Source: Clitopilus passeckerianus (Eukaryota > Basidiomycota > Agaricomycetes > Agaricales > Entolomataceae). From it: DNA of 64,000 nucleotides. The notes beneath the pieces are model-generated. The model was not told the DNA's origin. It worked only from the letters and a program-made list of their open reading frames with translations, and searched no databases. The stretch spans positions 310,001-374,000 of the forward strand of contig CALYLX010000096.1 of the NCBI GenBank assembly GCA_944990035.1, read 5' to 3'. Of this stretch, positions 21,963 through 34,710 are shown piece by piece. Numbering within the stretch: position 1 is the stretch's first letter; each line of letters begins with the position of its first letter. Position numbers and translations under genes: made by a program.

Positions 21963-22987
21963 GACGCCTTCATTCATCCAGCAGCCACCTCAACACACTG
22001 TCGCCACGTACACGTTCCCGATACCCAAGCAAATGGACCACGAAATAGTCTTGGCGCCCTCGAATATTGCTATTCGCCTCCTGCGAATCTTCAAACTCTC
22101 AGCCAGCGCTCGCAACATACCGCGATTGATCTACTCTCCCCCGCCGACTTCGCGATTTCAATTGTCTCGCTTCGCCCGCATAATATATGTACCACCAACC
22201 TTCGCATCCCATTTATTTGCCGTAATGCCTTTTTGCTCGCTTTCCCTTTCAACTTCGTCTCCATCGTTAATCAAAAATATTCGAACGGAACCGACTAGCT
22301 TAACTTCAATCTATACGTCAGAGCCATGGACTCTCCTCCAGCATGTACCATACATTCGCAATCTTCAAGCTGCATATCACCTGTACACCTAGTTCAGTAT
22401 AATCTTGCGCATGCCGCTCAACCTACAGTCCTTTTCAATTTATTCCACTTTTCATCAATATACCGTATATTTGGGCGTTCAATACAGCTGGGGGATTATG
22501 GGCATCGTTAATAATAAACAAGAGCCTGGAACAGTGTGCTGGTGTACTGGGCTCCACTATTCTCATCAGAAAACAGACGGTGCAAGTCGGCTCCCGTTAT
22601 CTATTGTGTCGGCTTGACCGGGAAATGTCTGTGACCGAATCGGAGCTATACCCTGAAACGGAAATGTCCTGGCCGAAGCCGCAATAGTCCCCACCACAGG
22701 TACTTGACATCCAGATTCTTTTCTGAACGATTTTCAGGATCAATATACCTCAGTAATCATGACTGACAAAGTTGTACCAAGGTGAATGTTTAGATTCAGA
22801 ATATTACACAAACTTGAAGGGTTTAAATGTGGTCGATTTCATCCACAAAGGGACGTAGATTGAATGTAACATAGAGCCTCGTAATATACTACATTCATAC
22901 TCAAATGAGCCGAAGGCGGAAAATTTACCATAGCAAGAGCAACTCTAGTATCTATGGTCCAGGCGCTGGATTACTGAAAAGGCGGAA
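21963..22987. other. Gene-free region between convergent genes
   Basis: About 1 kb holding the 3' UTRs of the 21305 gene and of the minus-strand F-box gene. The frame at 22033..22392 has no splice support or domain. The sequence is AT-rich toward 22750-22980. Confidence 0.5.
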
Positions 22988-24561
22988 TTACTGGATCAGT
23001 GGTATCAGCCTGTTATCATTATAGCCGATACGAGTGGACTCACAATGCCTCAGTTCGAATGAACCACCTGCTGTATTGTACATTTTCACGAGATCCGACA
23101 GAAGAGGTAGAAGGGAACAGTCGAAACCAGGTCTGGGCCGGCAGAAGAAGTCTATTGTACTGAGTTCAGTGACACCGGTATTTTGGGTTCCTTTCCTGGC
23201 CCTAGCTGCATAAAGAAGAGCTTCGATTGATTCGGTGTCGGGACGAATGGTTCCTCTGAGGTGTATTAACTGAGGGAGCAGTTCACCTGTGCCTATTTTA
23301 CGAAGAATGCTAGGAGGCATCGACGAGATGCTCACTGAGATACGTTCAATGGTCGACACTGACAATAGCACCGAATGGAAATCCTGTTCCGACAAAGAAA
23401 GGATGAAGAGCCTGAAGTTTTTGAGATTGGACCGTGACCTCTTAAGCAGGTTACAAATGTCTCCTGCCAGTATGACGGCACCTCTGTTGACCTGAATCTC
23501 CAGGTCAACTAAGGAAGGCAAATTCAAAGATGATAAAAGCACAGAAATTGGGTCGGAAGGCGACGAACAGTCGCCTAGTAGGTCCAACTCGAGAGTCTCG
23601 AGTTTCTCGAGGTGTATTGCTGCGACCCCGAGGTTGATTGGATCTGTGGGGATCTGGGAAGAGCCACTTAGTTTGAGCGTACAGGTTTCGAGATGGGGGC
23701 ATTTTGACAACAGGGCGCGGGCCATTGAAGGAGACAAGGGAAGGTTACCGGTTGTGGGGCTAATGGATAGGTGAATCAAGTTCTTCCAGGGTATATCCGA
23801 TTCAAGATCTATCGTTATCGGTCAGACTAAGAGGATTGGGATGAGTGATACTGAACTCAACACGAAGGTGCGAAAAGCTTGGATGTACCACTAGGCTCCT
23901 GTTCATTTTGGAGATCTGTTATGAAGGATTTGAGGCCAGGTATGCGCGACAACATAGAAAATGTGACGTTGAGGATCCCTACATCCACTTCGTCATGACA
24001 CATAATAATCTGCTCCAATTGAGGCACTAATAAGCGTCGCAGGAAATCTTGGGTTATAGTGGACCCAAGCAGAGAAAAATCAACGATGAGCTCTCGGGTC
24101 CCACGAGCCATGATATTTTGTACGAAGGTAGTCATTTCATCCAGGGTTCGAAGCCCTTCAGGAGTGCGGTACTCCTTACCAGCATATTCGACACACACTG
24201 TCTCAAAGAGGACAGGTGTGTCCAAAGCAATTTGTCTCCAACGGGAGCAAACATGTTCGGGATAAGTGATAGCGGCAGGACGGGGAGCCTCTGGGGTGTA
24301 TGATCCTAGATGATATATGACATTTTCGCGGGCAGTTGTAAAAATAAGCGAAAGGATCTCAGGTGGCAGTTTCTTATGCCAGGCCAGTGCCGATTTAAGT
24401 CGAGTCATTCGCGTTTCGAGGTCGTCCGTTTGGCTTTCGTCGACAAGAAGTAGGCATTGAGCGTACGTAGCCTCTAATTCCTCTCGGGTATGTGGTGTAA
24501 GGATGTAGTCGGATCTCCAAGCTTCGGATTCGATTGGGTTGATAGGGGGAAGTCGTAGCAT
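22988..24561 (-). CDS. F-box protein
   Basis: Exons 24561..23862 and 23808..22988 give 506 aa. The intron (23809..23861) has a weak GTTGAG donor, chosen because only it restores the frame, joining FAPS to YLESDIPWKNLIHLS. A coiled-coil lead (REELEATYAQCLLLVDESQT) precedes the F-box, KKLPPEILSLIFTTARENV with VCSRWRQIALDTPVLFETV, the usual Agaricomycete arrangement. The C-terminal ~350 residues are LRR-like (HLETCTLKLSG, KLETLELDLLG). It should bind Skp1 and select SCF substrates; the substrate is unknown. The start ATG lies 20-odd residues before the coiled coil. Confidence 0.85.
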
Positions 24562-24815
24562 GCCGCTGCTGTGTCTTCGGGCCTTTCCTCTGCGATGTAG
24601 TGGTGCGGTGTTCGCTAGGACTCAAGTCTGAGGAGCATGAGAGGCCTGCGCCAACAAAGGCAACAACAATCCGGTAACATCGGGTTCCGGAGCCGCAATG
24701 CGTGATCATCAATCTAGCTGACTCGACCACGCAGTCCTCTGTCCCTCACCACATTGTGCAGTCGTTCTGAAAACAAATAAAATGAACTCCGGCACCTTTT
24801 CGCAACCCAGTTATC

Positions 24816-25413
24816 ATGTTCACCACTCAGAGACTCCGTTTACGTGCTTACAAGTCGAGCGACTTTGAGCCTCTCCTCGATCTTCATAACGACTTCGGAA
24901 ATGCGACCTGGCTCCAAGGAGACACCCATATCGCCCCTGTTACCGAGGAAACCTTCAAGACCGGCGCATTGAAGTTCTTTCAGTCAAGCTTGATGTTCTG
25001 CGTTGTGGAAGAGCTGGAGACCGGCGCATTCGTTGGATCGGCCATGCTCTTTGGGATGAAGCCGAAGAACCGAACTACTCTCTTCGGCATCAGTCTTCAT
25101 CCCAAATTCCATAACAAGGGCTATGGAACGGAAGTTACAAGGTTTATGGTCGATTATGCGTTCCATAATCTGGGAATGCATAGAGTTTCGTTGATTGTGT
25201 TCAGCGGTAACGATCGGGCTGTCCAGGTGTACAAGAAAGTGTTAGTGTCCCTTTCGCCTCATATGGAAGTATATGCTGAGACCATGCTATAGCGGATTCG
25301 TTGAAGAAGGACGCGCCCGGAAATCTGTGTGGATTAACGGTGAATGGCACGATGAGATTCACATGGCCATTTTAGATGAAGATTGGCTTGCTAGCAGAGC
25401 TGCGCAATCGTAG
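24816..25413 (+). CDS. GNAT-family N-acetyltransferase (RimJ/RimL type)
   Basis: Exons 24816..25240 and 25293..25413 join across a 52-bp intron to give 181 aa. The N-terminus (TTQRLRLRAYKSSDFEPLLD) is the RimJ/RimL beta-1 pattern. The acetyl-CoA loop is visible as LFGISLHPKFHNKGYGTEV (N-K-G-Y-G), followed by NLGMHRVSLIVFSGNDRAVQ and VGFVEEGRARKSVWINGEWH, the standard C-terminal half. Such enzymes acetylate amino groups of proteins or small molecules; the substrate is not predictable. The length is normal for the family, so the gene appears complete. It lies divergent to the F-box gene, 254 bp away. Confidence 0.9.
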
Positions 25414-26453
25414 GTGAGAAAAATCCGTCATTACACTTCCGCAGCCTTGGTTGATGAAGATAAAAGCAGCTAGGTTCCGCCTTACATCAATAGATGATGT
25501 AGAATCTGCGATAGCATTGACCGAATACCTCTTGCTCCAGCCCCGAGCCCATCTGACCTCAGACTATCGCCTCCATCTTCCGTTCTCGCTCGCTCTGCTC
25601 GACCGGGGAGCACCCCAAGCTGGATGGCCCCCAACTGACTCTATTGCTCTTGACACGTATCGCCTCTTACAATAAAAGATTCAAACTGTCCACTGTCTAT
25701 TATTCTTTCTAATTTATACAATCCGTTGAAGTCAAACAGTACGCTGCCAGATCTAGGAAAGGGATCCAGCACGAAGGCATCATGATCACAGAACTCCTGA
25801 AGGTAGATTCTCAGAGCCGGTATACGAACGCCAACTTCAATCAACCGCCTCAGCCACCCCTTCCATTGGATTTGGCGGAGACTCACGAACGTGCAGACGG
25901 ATTGTGCATGATTACTAGTAGAGATGCTGATTTCCGTCCGTTCACCTTTCCGAGCCGTGGTTGTGGTGCCAAAGAGTGCTCGGGTGAGTAGACGATCGAC
26001 TGGCAAAATATATTTTATGTGAGCATGTTACCCACTATACAGGGCGATTGGATACCGGATATCTCAACATACTGTAAATCCCTGCGGGATCCCTTCAACT
26101 TCCTTGGAGGCCTCAGGCGCCAAATGGCAATGGAAAGCGCCCAAGCCGGATAGGCGGAACAGATGACCCGAGTGCCGAACCGACTTCCGAATGAGGTTAA
26201 TTTTCTCGCGGCGCTTCCTGCCTTGCCACTCAAATCGAGTACCAGGCTCTGGTACCTTTGCTTTGACTTCAATATGTTAGAGGCTTTGGCCTTTCTTCAT
26301 TGATGCACCCAAATGCGATGCGAAAGGCGCAAGGATTGACGGAAGAACATTAAAGGGGTAAAGATCAGACAAGGTCAAAGCGTCTGCCAAAGAGCGTTAT
26401 AAATGGACGAGGATGGCCCGCAAGTGGCTTCCAGTCCCACTTCTCCTTTCACC
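25414..26453. other. Gene-free region upstream of an F-box gene
   Basis: About 1 kb. The 3' UTR of the acetyltransferase lies at the left. Minus-strand frames at 25641..26006 and 26015..26272 show no domain or splice structure. A TATAAA box at 26398-26403 lies about 50 bp before the next ATG. Confidence 0.5.
26398..26403 (+). promoter_or_regulatory. TATA box of the 26454 F-box gene
   Basis: TATAAA is followed 50 bp later by the ATG at 26454, with a C/T-rich initiator (TTCTCCTTTCACC) between them. Confidence 0.55.
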
Positions 26454-28266
26454 ATGATATCTGGAAGGTATGTTTGAAGTACACCACGCCCAATAGATGC
26501 TGACTTCTGCCTACTTCAGCAATTCGATAAACGGTTCTTCTCCGCCCTCCGCCCTCGCTGAACCCAAGCCCAGCATTCAATATATCGAGGCAGCAACATC
26601 TAATGTTACCAGTCTATCCTCACTGGATAGAGCAATCGTCAAGGATAGGCTCAGAAGGTCTCAGAATGAGCTTGTTGTCCTCGAAGCCGAAATTGCACGC
26701 CTTTCCCTTTTGAAGCCTCAGCTCGCCCACAAAAAGAAAGAAATCAAACAGCTTCAGGTTGCTATAGCACCCCACAAGGACCTCCCAAATGACATTCTAC
26801 ACGAAATATTCTCCCACCTCGTCAATGATGACTATTGTCTTCGCCTCCCCCGCTCTTCCGTTATTGAAGGCCCTTGGGCCCTGCGCCAGGTCTGTTCCCG
26901 GTGGAGGAAGGTTGCCTTGAGCTGCCGTTTGCTTTGGGACTCGGTGCACATCGATACGAAGCTTCCAACATGGTGCAACATGGATAGGTTCACAACATTT
27001 GATTTCGACTTTGCTCAATCGTGGCGATCCAAGCTGTTCTGTGCTGCGCATGTGCTTCCCCCGAAAGGACCCATTCGTCTTTCTTTCCGCATCTTTGGCC
27101 GGACGGCTGTACTGGAAACTCAGCTAGCATTGGACGCTCTCCACCTCCTCATACTCCCCAACGCCTCCCGCATTGTGCGCCTAGATTTAGACGCCTCCTT
27201 AACGGCGTCGAGACCCTTCCTCGAACATACGCGCACGGCAAATTTTGATTCGTTGGCCTCGCTTTTTCTCGATTGTACCTACGGCATGTGACACAAGGGC
27301 TTTGAGCTCTCACTCACGGACCGTATCAGGCCACTCTCATTTTTTGGCCTCGCACATGGCCTAACAACCCTTTCTCTCCGTCAATTGAGCAAGGCGTCCT
27401 TCAATTTGACACCGACATTGGACGTGCTTTCGTCACAGTTGACAGAATTAACCATACACGGCGGGCCATACCTCCACCCCTTCACTGCTGCAGATGTTTT
27501 ACCTTGCCTGAGCAAATGCGTGAACCTGACGACCCTCCGGATTGAAGAGGTCCTTTTTGATGCCACCCGCCCCGCCGATCTTACCCTTCTCCCCAAGTTA
27601 GAACACCTCACACTGGTCGTTTGCAACACTGACGATGAAGATGACGATGACGAGATGGACAACCAATATTCTATCATGGACCTGCTTGAGCTACCGTCAC
27701 TGGTCACTTTGACAATCGGCGAGGTTCATGATACTGGGACATGTCCCCTCCAGAAACTCACGGACCTGATCAGAAGATCCTGTTGCTCGGAGACCCTCAC
27801 ATCCATATACAATTTTCGGGAATGCTTCTACGACGATTATGGGTACGACAGCGACGAAGACGAACTACCTCTGAACACAATCCCGGAGTTCCCATATTCC
27901 CAACTTCAGGAGCTGGCCAACTTGATCCCCGCTGTTCAGAACCTCACGTTAGCCCTCTATATGGACCTTCAAGAACATATAAAACCGCTCGCACGCGACG
28001 GCCTTCTTCCTAACCTGGTTACGCTATCCGCCTGGTTCGGCATTATTTCTGCTCAAAGTTCAGCAGAGCGGCTCAAAACTATCGTTCGGAAGTCAAAGCT
28101 GGCAGGGAAATGGAAACACCTGGAAGGGGTTGTGATGCGCACCACTGATCATAGTGGAGTCTTCAGGGGAGAAGATGAGACTGGCGCTGACTTCGGGAAC
28201 GACCCAGATCTTGAAGGTGATATTACGGTACTCGTACGGTGGCCCACACATCCAGGGCCTGATTGA
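26454..28266 (+). CDS. F-box/LRR-like protein with N-terminal coiled coil
   Basis: Exons 26454..26467, 26520..27287 and 27330..28266 give 572 aa. Exon 1 encodes only MISG plus part of a Ser codon. A coiled coil (RSQNELVVLEAEIARLSLL) leads into the F-box, KDLPNDILHEIFSHLVNDD, with LRQVCSRWRKVALSCRLLWD. The C-terminal half has LRR-like strands (LTTLSLRQL, LTELTIHGG, LEHLTLVVC) and an acidic loop (DDEDDDDEMD). Intron 2 is 42 bp with a weak GTGACA donor; if it is not spliced the same frame meets a TGA at 27289-27291, so the gene depends on this intron. It is a putative SCF substrate receptor, target unknown. Confidence 0.82.
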
Positions 28267-28641
28267 TGTAAAACAGAAATTCCTATGGGATCGCCTTTTG
28301 TGAATGTGTGCGATATTGGTATGAATCCCCTGGACTGCCTGTGAAATTGGTTGGAGACTGTTTTATTCAAGTGTTTATTTCGGAGTACGTAGATAATTGA
28401 ATAGTCTCGTTACTCTACTGTATAATTTAAACGTTGTAACGTTATTACTTGCCTTTAAATGCCAAGTCAGACTCACCATCCTGAAACAACCTTTCTACGC
28501 CCACTAGTACCTGATAAAATATTCCCCCGTGAGCGCATTTTCCGCCTCCCCAAACGCGCCCTGGTATTGCACCTCAGCAGGCGACATTCAAGTCAATGTC
28601 TGGCACCGTTTACCACACACATTCATCCCGGTGGCGCCGTT
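28267..28641. other. Short region between convergent genes
   Basis: About 375 bp hold the two 3' UTRs; AT-rich near 28370-28450. Nothing else is seen. Confidence 0.5.
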
Positions 28642-31402
28642 TCATGTGGAAGCAGCAGCGACTGACAACTCTTCGTAGGCTGGGGGTGGCAAGGCTTCGT
28701 CTTCGTGTCCAGCTGATCTAGCCCCACGACTCTGTAATCGGAGCCGTACCTCAGCGACCTCCTCCCTGAGCTCCTGTGCTTCCCGCCTAAGGCCTTCCAC
28801 CTGGGTATTAGAGGCTTCGAGCGCCGTTTCACGACGCCGATCCGCCTCTGCTAGTTCGTCCCTCATTTCCCTCATCTTCGCCTTCAGGGTGTCGTTCTCG
28901 TGTGTGACGTCCTTCATCACCCGGAACAGCTCGTTCTCGTCGCTGGAGTGCTGCAGCTGCCGCATGAGGGTCTCCATCTCCTCCAGCTGCGCTTTCAGGC
29001 TCGAATTGTTGCGTCGAAGTTCATCAATCTCGGCTTGCCCACTGCTGCTGGTGACGAACATCTGCGCGGTCGAATGCTGCATCGTCCGAAGCTTCGTCTT
29101 CAACTGCTCGTTTTCTCGCGTAACATCGCCCATTAGGATCTGCATTTCCTGCAGGCTCGTCGTCGAGTTGGATCCAGACTGCTCAGATCCGCTGATGACA
29201 CGCTCAAGGCGGCTCGCCCTATCCTGCACCTCCTCCTTCTCCTCTTCCAATATTTCAATCCTCCGCTTCAAGTTCTCGACCTCCTCCCTGGATTGACTAG
29301 CAGCTTGCTCAGCAGACTCTCGTGCTTCATATAACCTAGCACCAAGATCTCTTTTCTCCTGCATTGAAGCCTCCAGTCTGCGTTCGGCAACCGCCAAGTT
29401 CCGTCGAACCTCAATTGCGTCAGTCGTTTGGCGGCTAAGCTGTTCGTTTTGTTCCGTCATCTCCTCCAGAGTTTGTTGTTGCTGCTCGTTCATGCGGAGC
29501 AAATGGCCAGACGTCTGCTCCATCTCGTGAATCTTCGCTATCAGGGCTTCGATCTCTTCGGTGAGAGCGGTATTTCGTGTCTGCAGGCCCGCCTCCCTTG
29601 ATAGTTGTGTCGTGAGGTCGTCGACTTTGAGCTTTAGTCGTGCATTCTCTCTCTCTATTTTCTCGTACTGCTCTAGAGAAACCGTAGCCGGCGAGGGAGG
29701 AATCTCCTCACTTGGCTCGAAATAACCTGATTGGCGGGGGGCTAATCCAGGAGCAGAGGACAATGTCCGGCGTCGTTGCACGTTCACCATTGGGGAAATG
29801 GGTTTTGGAGGGAGAGGAGGGGGGCGTCGTTCTTTCGTTGGGCTCGAAGGCGACGAGGATGATGGACTCTTTGAGGCAGAGGAGGCCCTTCGAATAATAG
29901 GTGGTTTGGGGGATGTAGGGATTCGGGGAGGCGAAGGCGCTTGTGGTGAACGGGGCTGAAGGGGAGCCTCGGGCTGCTTGGGTTCTTTGGGACGATATTG
30001 CAAGGGCAGAAGAGAGATTGGCAGGCTGCTAGGTAGAGGAGAGCCAGATAGCTTCTTGTGTATCAAATGCATTGCAATGGCGAATCCGTCTTGTGTCAGT
30101 CGGTTATCGTGGTTCAGATCAGCGAGGTCCCTACGTTCTTCAGTTAGTGCATTCCTAGCCTGTACGATTTTGACACACCATATTAGGGCCAGATCTTCTG
30201 GTGGTAGCTTGAATGTGAGCATGTACTTTGCAAGTCCGTCTCCCTCCAGGTAACCGACGTTATGGGTGTCCAAGTTTTCAAATTCGCGATTTGACTGCTC
30301 TTTCTCGGCAGGTGTGATCATCCATTCACTGATATCACGCAGAACGCTACCACTGGATTTAGACCTGGGCTTCCCATTTGGTCGAGTAATTGAAGTCGCT
30401 GGAGTTACAGAGGGTATGTAAGAAGTGCTTGGACGGGGGGCGGTATCTTTTCCCCCGGGCCTGGCAGTCAGTAGGGGGTTCTTGTCCTTGCGACCGGCGG
30501 AGCCATTGGAAGAGGAACGGGTTCTGAGTACGGGTTTTTCGTCTTGTTGGCGTTGAGGCTGTGGTTTCGTAACAAAGATACCCCGATATACGTGGGTGGG
30601 TATAGAAGGTGGTAGCGATTTGAAAGTGCCGGCTAACACGACTTGGATGAGGTACATTCCCAAAGAAAAATCGTCGATATCAAGTGCTCCGCGTTGTTGG
30701 GTATCGGCAAAGTTCCTAGGAACATGAATTGAGTATAAACATTCGACCTCAAGGGGATGTGACGCACCATATCTTCCATAGATCCTCGGCAGATAGGTTG
30801 GATTGCAGAAATATGTCGCGTACTTTATCACCTAGACAATATAGTAGTATAAGAATGATATCCATCTAAGGGGAAAGCTTTTGCGGTTGCTTACCAGCAA
30901 GAAGCTCCCCGACTGGACCACTCTCCCTGAATAATGTGTCGAATATGTCCCGAGAATTCTTGGTCAAGGGTGGCCACTCCGGTCGCGGACAGTTGGGTTC
31001 ATTGTACTGAATAGGCGGTTGCAAGCGCCCTTTGAACGTCGGCAGTGGCCCCGCTAGATGAACAAGGGATCGGTGCCCACATTACGACGTGAAACGACGA
31101 CGACACTCACGGTCATTGACCAACTGGACCTTGACATCCTCCCCTTTCTGAGCCCAACCAATCAGCCTGACAGCGATTGCTAGCCCTCGTTCTGAAAGGT
31201 CTCCTGATTTGTCCTGGTCCGCAACGTTCCAAATGTTGCTAAGGACCAAAGGCGATAGGTCGACGCTTTCCGAGAATATGTCAACGATGGCGTCGCCACT
31301 AATCAGCCCTGGACGCTTGCACCCAGCATGTTCGTATATACGCGCTACGATTTCAAGTTCCTCATCGGTCGGTACGAAGTTGATTCCCATTGGTCGCGCC
31401 AA
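28642..31402 (-). CDS. EDE1: EH-domain endocytic scaffold (Ede1/Eps15-like)
   Basis: Exons 31402..31111, 31053..30895, 30831..30768, 30715..30179 and 30130..28642 give 846 aa. Three EH domains are visible: residues ~8-100 (LSNIWNVADQDKSGDLSERG), ~120-215 (EDLWKIWNFADTQQRGALD) and ~300-390 (LALIWDLADLNHDNRLTQDG, correct only after removing the 48-bp intron 30131..30178). A Pro/Ser-rich linker follows, then a long coiled coil (about residues 500-800), and near the C-terminus LPPPAYEE, a PPxY motif of the kind bound by WW domains of Rsp5-type ubiquitin ligases. Ede1/Eps15 proteins bind NPF motifs and organise early clathrin-coat sites at the plasma membrane. The C-terminal UBA domain of yeast Ede1 is not seen. 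Confidence 0.92.
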
Positions 31403-31975
31403 AATTGGTTGCGTTTATGACTCTGAGGTCGGACCCTAGAGTGCCTGGAATGACTGGTTCTGATTCTGGTTGTGCGAGAGTCGGGTTATACTGTAGCTGC
31501 TGCGGGGGCTGGTATCATCGTATTATGTCCAGGAGAAAGCTTTGAAGCTGTGTGTTTCCCGCAGTATGGGGGTGATGGATGACCATGAATGAACACCAGG
31601 CTCAGCTGGTTGTTCTCGCATGCTGATCAGACGACGCGGATCACCATGCGGCGGTCGGCTTCACACCTATATTGTCCCAAAACAAAAGTGAGAATAATTG
31701 GGATATAATGTATTGAATGATATGCTACGATATACAAGTTTGAATCTACTACAGGCTACAGTGATCTACGTACAGGTGGTTTCCGCCAGCGGAACCAATG
31801 AGTCAGAATGGAAAAATACAAAATGTTCTGAGGAATAGATGTAGGATGTGAGGGCATGATGTAAGGTTAGAACAGAAAGGGAAATGTAATGAATGGTAGT
31901 AGTGTAGGTGTCAGGGTCCATAGAGTCATAAAGTCGTAAAGTCATAAGGAAATGGTGTCGAGGGTGATCAACATT
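31403..31975. other. Intergenic region upstream of the EH-protein gene
   Basis: About 570 bp between two minus-strand genes. It should hold the EH gene promoter and a long 3' UTR of the HMG gene. No coding frame is supported. Confidence 0.5.
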
Positions 31976-33255
31976 TTAAGGCTCAAAGTTCATGAAATCG
32001 TCCATGAACTGGTTGATGATAGAGTCCGAGGAGTATGATGGGTTATCCTCAAGTTGAGAGATCAACTCTTCATGAGGATCATGGTTCTTGAGACCGTCGA
32101 GATGAGCAATAACCAAAACATCAGAATGATTATATCGGCCGTCGCGAGCTGCTTCAGGAAGGCACTTGAGTGCATCTTCAAAGTTCTCGTTCAGATCCGA
32201 AGCCTGGCCCACGGCAATGCCAAAGGACTCTTCAGGAGGGTAGATGAAACAGCCTAGGGAGTCGTAGGCTTGGAGGATCACCCCAGGGGCGGGTACGAAT
32301 GCGTCGCCAAGGTTGTGGTAGTTTGGAGGAAGGAGTTGCGTATCGAGCTGGTCTGGCTAGCTCAAAGAGACAGTCAGGAATCGAGGCAGGCTAGGTGAGA
32401 TGGAATAAGTACCTTGAGTATGATCATATCTGCCTTCTTCTCGTCCAGGAGAGGTGGCAGAAGAAGTTCAGGGATATCTGCGGTATCAACGAACCCGTCG
32501 ACTGGGGTAGAGACCTCTTCGGAGGACATGCGAGAGGAAGGAGAGTCGGTGAGCTCGGGAGTATCTTCCTCGATAGGAGAAGGGGAGCGACTAGGGTATA
32601 CGAAGGATGGCATGGGCGAAGGCGACCTGGGCTCTGGTTTGATATCGACAGGTGACGACTCAGTGCTTGAAGCTGGGGCTGCAAGCTTTTTGGCTTTGGC
32701 TTTCTTCCTGAGCATCAACCTTCGTTTGGCGGCGCCGACCTTCGACCCAGGAGCGTAGACATACTCAGGGTACATCACTTTATGTTCTGCCTTTTCCTGC
32801 TCAGCTTCTTCCTGGTAGGGAGCTTTTTCGTCATCGGACATCGACTTCCAGGTGATACCGGCATGGACACTGATCCAGTTCTGGTCATGTGTACCTTTGT
32901 GGAGAGCGTAGAAGGCCGAGCGGAAGATGATGAACGCATTGCGAGGTCGAGGAATGTGTTCGCCATTGGCAGCTCTACGGCCTCTGCCTTTCGGCTTCGG
33001 CTTGGGAGCGGGAGGTGGCGACGGAGACGGAGACGGCGTGTAGATATCGGGCGAAGAAGATCGAGATTCTGAACGACCGCGAGTGGCAGGAGGTGAATCG
33101 AGGAGATCAGGCGAGTACTTTTGCCATCCTTGATCTGCGTAAAAACTGTGTGAGCGTTTGATATCATTCCCTCGAGACAATGCAGGCATACCATCATACT
33201 CGACGGGATGATTTCGGGCAGATCGTCTTGTTTTGACGTTGCGGAAGACGGGCAT
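31976..33255 (-). CDS. HMG-box transcription factor (sequence-specific, MATA-HMG type)
   Basis: Exons 33255..33192, 33134..32413 and 32356..31976 give 388 aa. The first intron is 57 bp and in frame, so it could be overlooked. After a Ser/Pro-rich region and a basic patch (KPKPKGRGRRAANG) comes the HMG box at about residues 82-150: HIPRPRNAFIIFRSAFYALH, then NWISVHAGITWKSMSDDEKA and YQEEAEQEKAEHKVMYPEY. The IPRPxNAF(I/M)xFR start is that of fungal sequence-specific HMG regulators such as mating-type and Ste11/Prf1-like factors. Further basic (RRLMLRKKAKAKKL) and Ser/Pro-rich segments follow. It should bind DNA in the nucleus. No homeodomain or pheromone gene is nearby, so this is not evidence of a mating-type locus. 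Confidence 0.88.
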
Positions 33256-34710
33256 TTTGTTATGAAGTAGAGAGGTAGTAGTCGACTGAGTCTGGATGAG
33301 TGGCAGAGGTGGATGGAAGTAGAGGATGGGAGAGCATGAACATCGAATCCATTCAGCTTTTTGAAGCAATATGATGTCTCCGGATGTGACGGTCAAAGCG
33401 AGCTTGTTAGGAATTTGGCCCCTCAAGATTGTCACCTCATGTACGCCTCGAGGAGCTGGGGAGAAATTGATGCCACGAGGTCGCCTTTTTCGGGTGTCAG
33501 ATCAGACACCGGATCGGAAGCAAACGATTTGGCTGGGGAGGGCTGGGCTCGTGGATGGAAGCGTGAACAACTGAATGGGCAAAGCTGGCAACAAGCCAAA
33601 GCTATCACCAGGGTCCATGTCCGAAAAGGTGCCTTGTTGATGTCCTGATGACAATCCCGAACACAGTGTGATAATAAAGGGGGGTTATGTGAAGAGTGGG
33701 CGCCTCTAAGATTCCATGACGGTTCATTTCCGCTTAGATACGGCAGAGGAGGTCCTAACTGGATGGAGCGAAGCAGTAAGGGCTGTATTGGAGAGAGAGA
33801 CCGCGTATGGAATTGTGACATTCCGAGTATAAGGGATAAATTCCGAAATTTCGGGTTGTTATTTCGAGAGGGTCAAATCGTTAACGCCAGGGCTGGTAGA
33901 ACAAAGGGCTTTTTGCCGACTCTGAAGGTACTAATTAGACGCGTCGCGGGTGGTGGTGGATGGCGCATTTTCGCGTTTGGGCATCACATGATTGAGGGCT
34001 CGTTAACTTCCAACACTGGGTGAGATCGTGAAAGCGGCCAGAGAAAAGCCACTGATGCTGTAGTTCTCCGGCGAATCGTTTTATAGAGCGTTGGGGATCC
34101 ATATGATAGGATGGAATCTGCTCCAAACGAGGATTTCAGCCAAAAACAATTTCCAACATCTGTCGACATTTACCTGACGCTTAAATCTCAACGTGATATT
34201 CGATTAATCAAGTACAAGCCTCGGTACCAATCGCGGCGAAGCTTTGAATTCAGCTTAGGATATCAGAACATTCATCGCGCCAGGATAGCCAAGATTTGCT
34301 TCAACGCCTCTTTAAGGCGTTTGTTTAAGAGCGGGAAATAAGAGTTTTGAGCTTTCTTCGCGGGTGTCCTTTTGACAGTAAATTAAGACGCGTACTTTAG
34401 AGGAAGCATTGAATTACTTACGACTATTGACTTGCACATCTTCCGATGTTTTGGGCTTGGCGAGATGAGACGATAATTGGTGCGTCCCCATCGAGATGGG
34501 ACTCAGCAAACATCACCATAGCAGTATTCCATATGACTGCAAACGTCTGCTGGGTGGCGCAGGAACTCTGGTCGATTGAACCTAGGCTGGCCTTTGAACA
34601 AGCCGGAAAGAGGAGGGGACTGCAAAGGGTAAGCGGGGTTACGTAAGAAAGAACCCGTCATTGCCATTGCCAACGACGACCTCAAGGCGATCAGCCCACT
34701 TCTCCTCATC
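33256..34710. promoter_or_regulatory. Large divergent promoter region between HMG-box gene and Sec2-like gene
   Basis: About 1.45 kb separate the two start codons. Frames such as 33361..33648 and 33432..33821 cross on opposite strands without coding character. A long upstream region is common for regulator genes. No clear TATA box, tandem repeat or tRNA is seen. Confidence 0.45.

Noticed and set aside
25641..26272. Two minus-strand frames of 121 and 85 codons
   Set aside because: No domain or splice support, and their composition is like intergenic DNA.
31976..33255. HMG-box gene as part of a mating-type locus
   Set aside because: No homeodomain pair, pheromone precursor or STE3-type receptor is nearby; the HMG box alone is not evidence.
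33361..33821. Overlapping plus and minus frames in the long promoter region
   Set aside because: Mutually exclusive frames without coding features.
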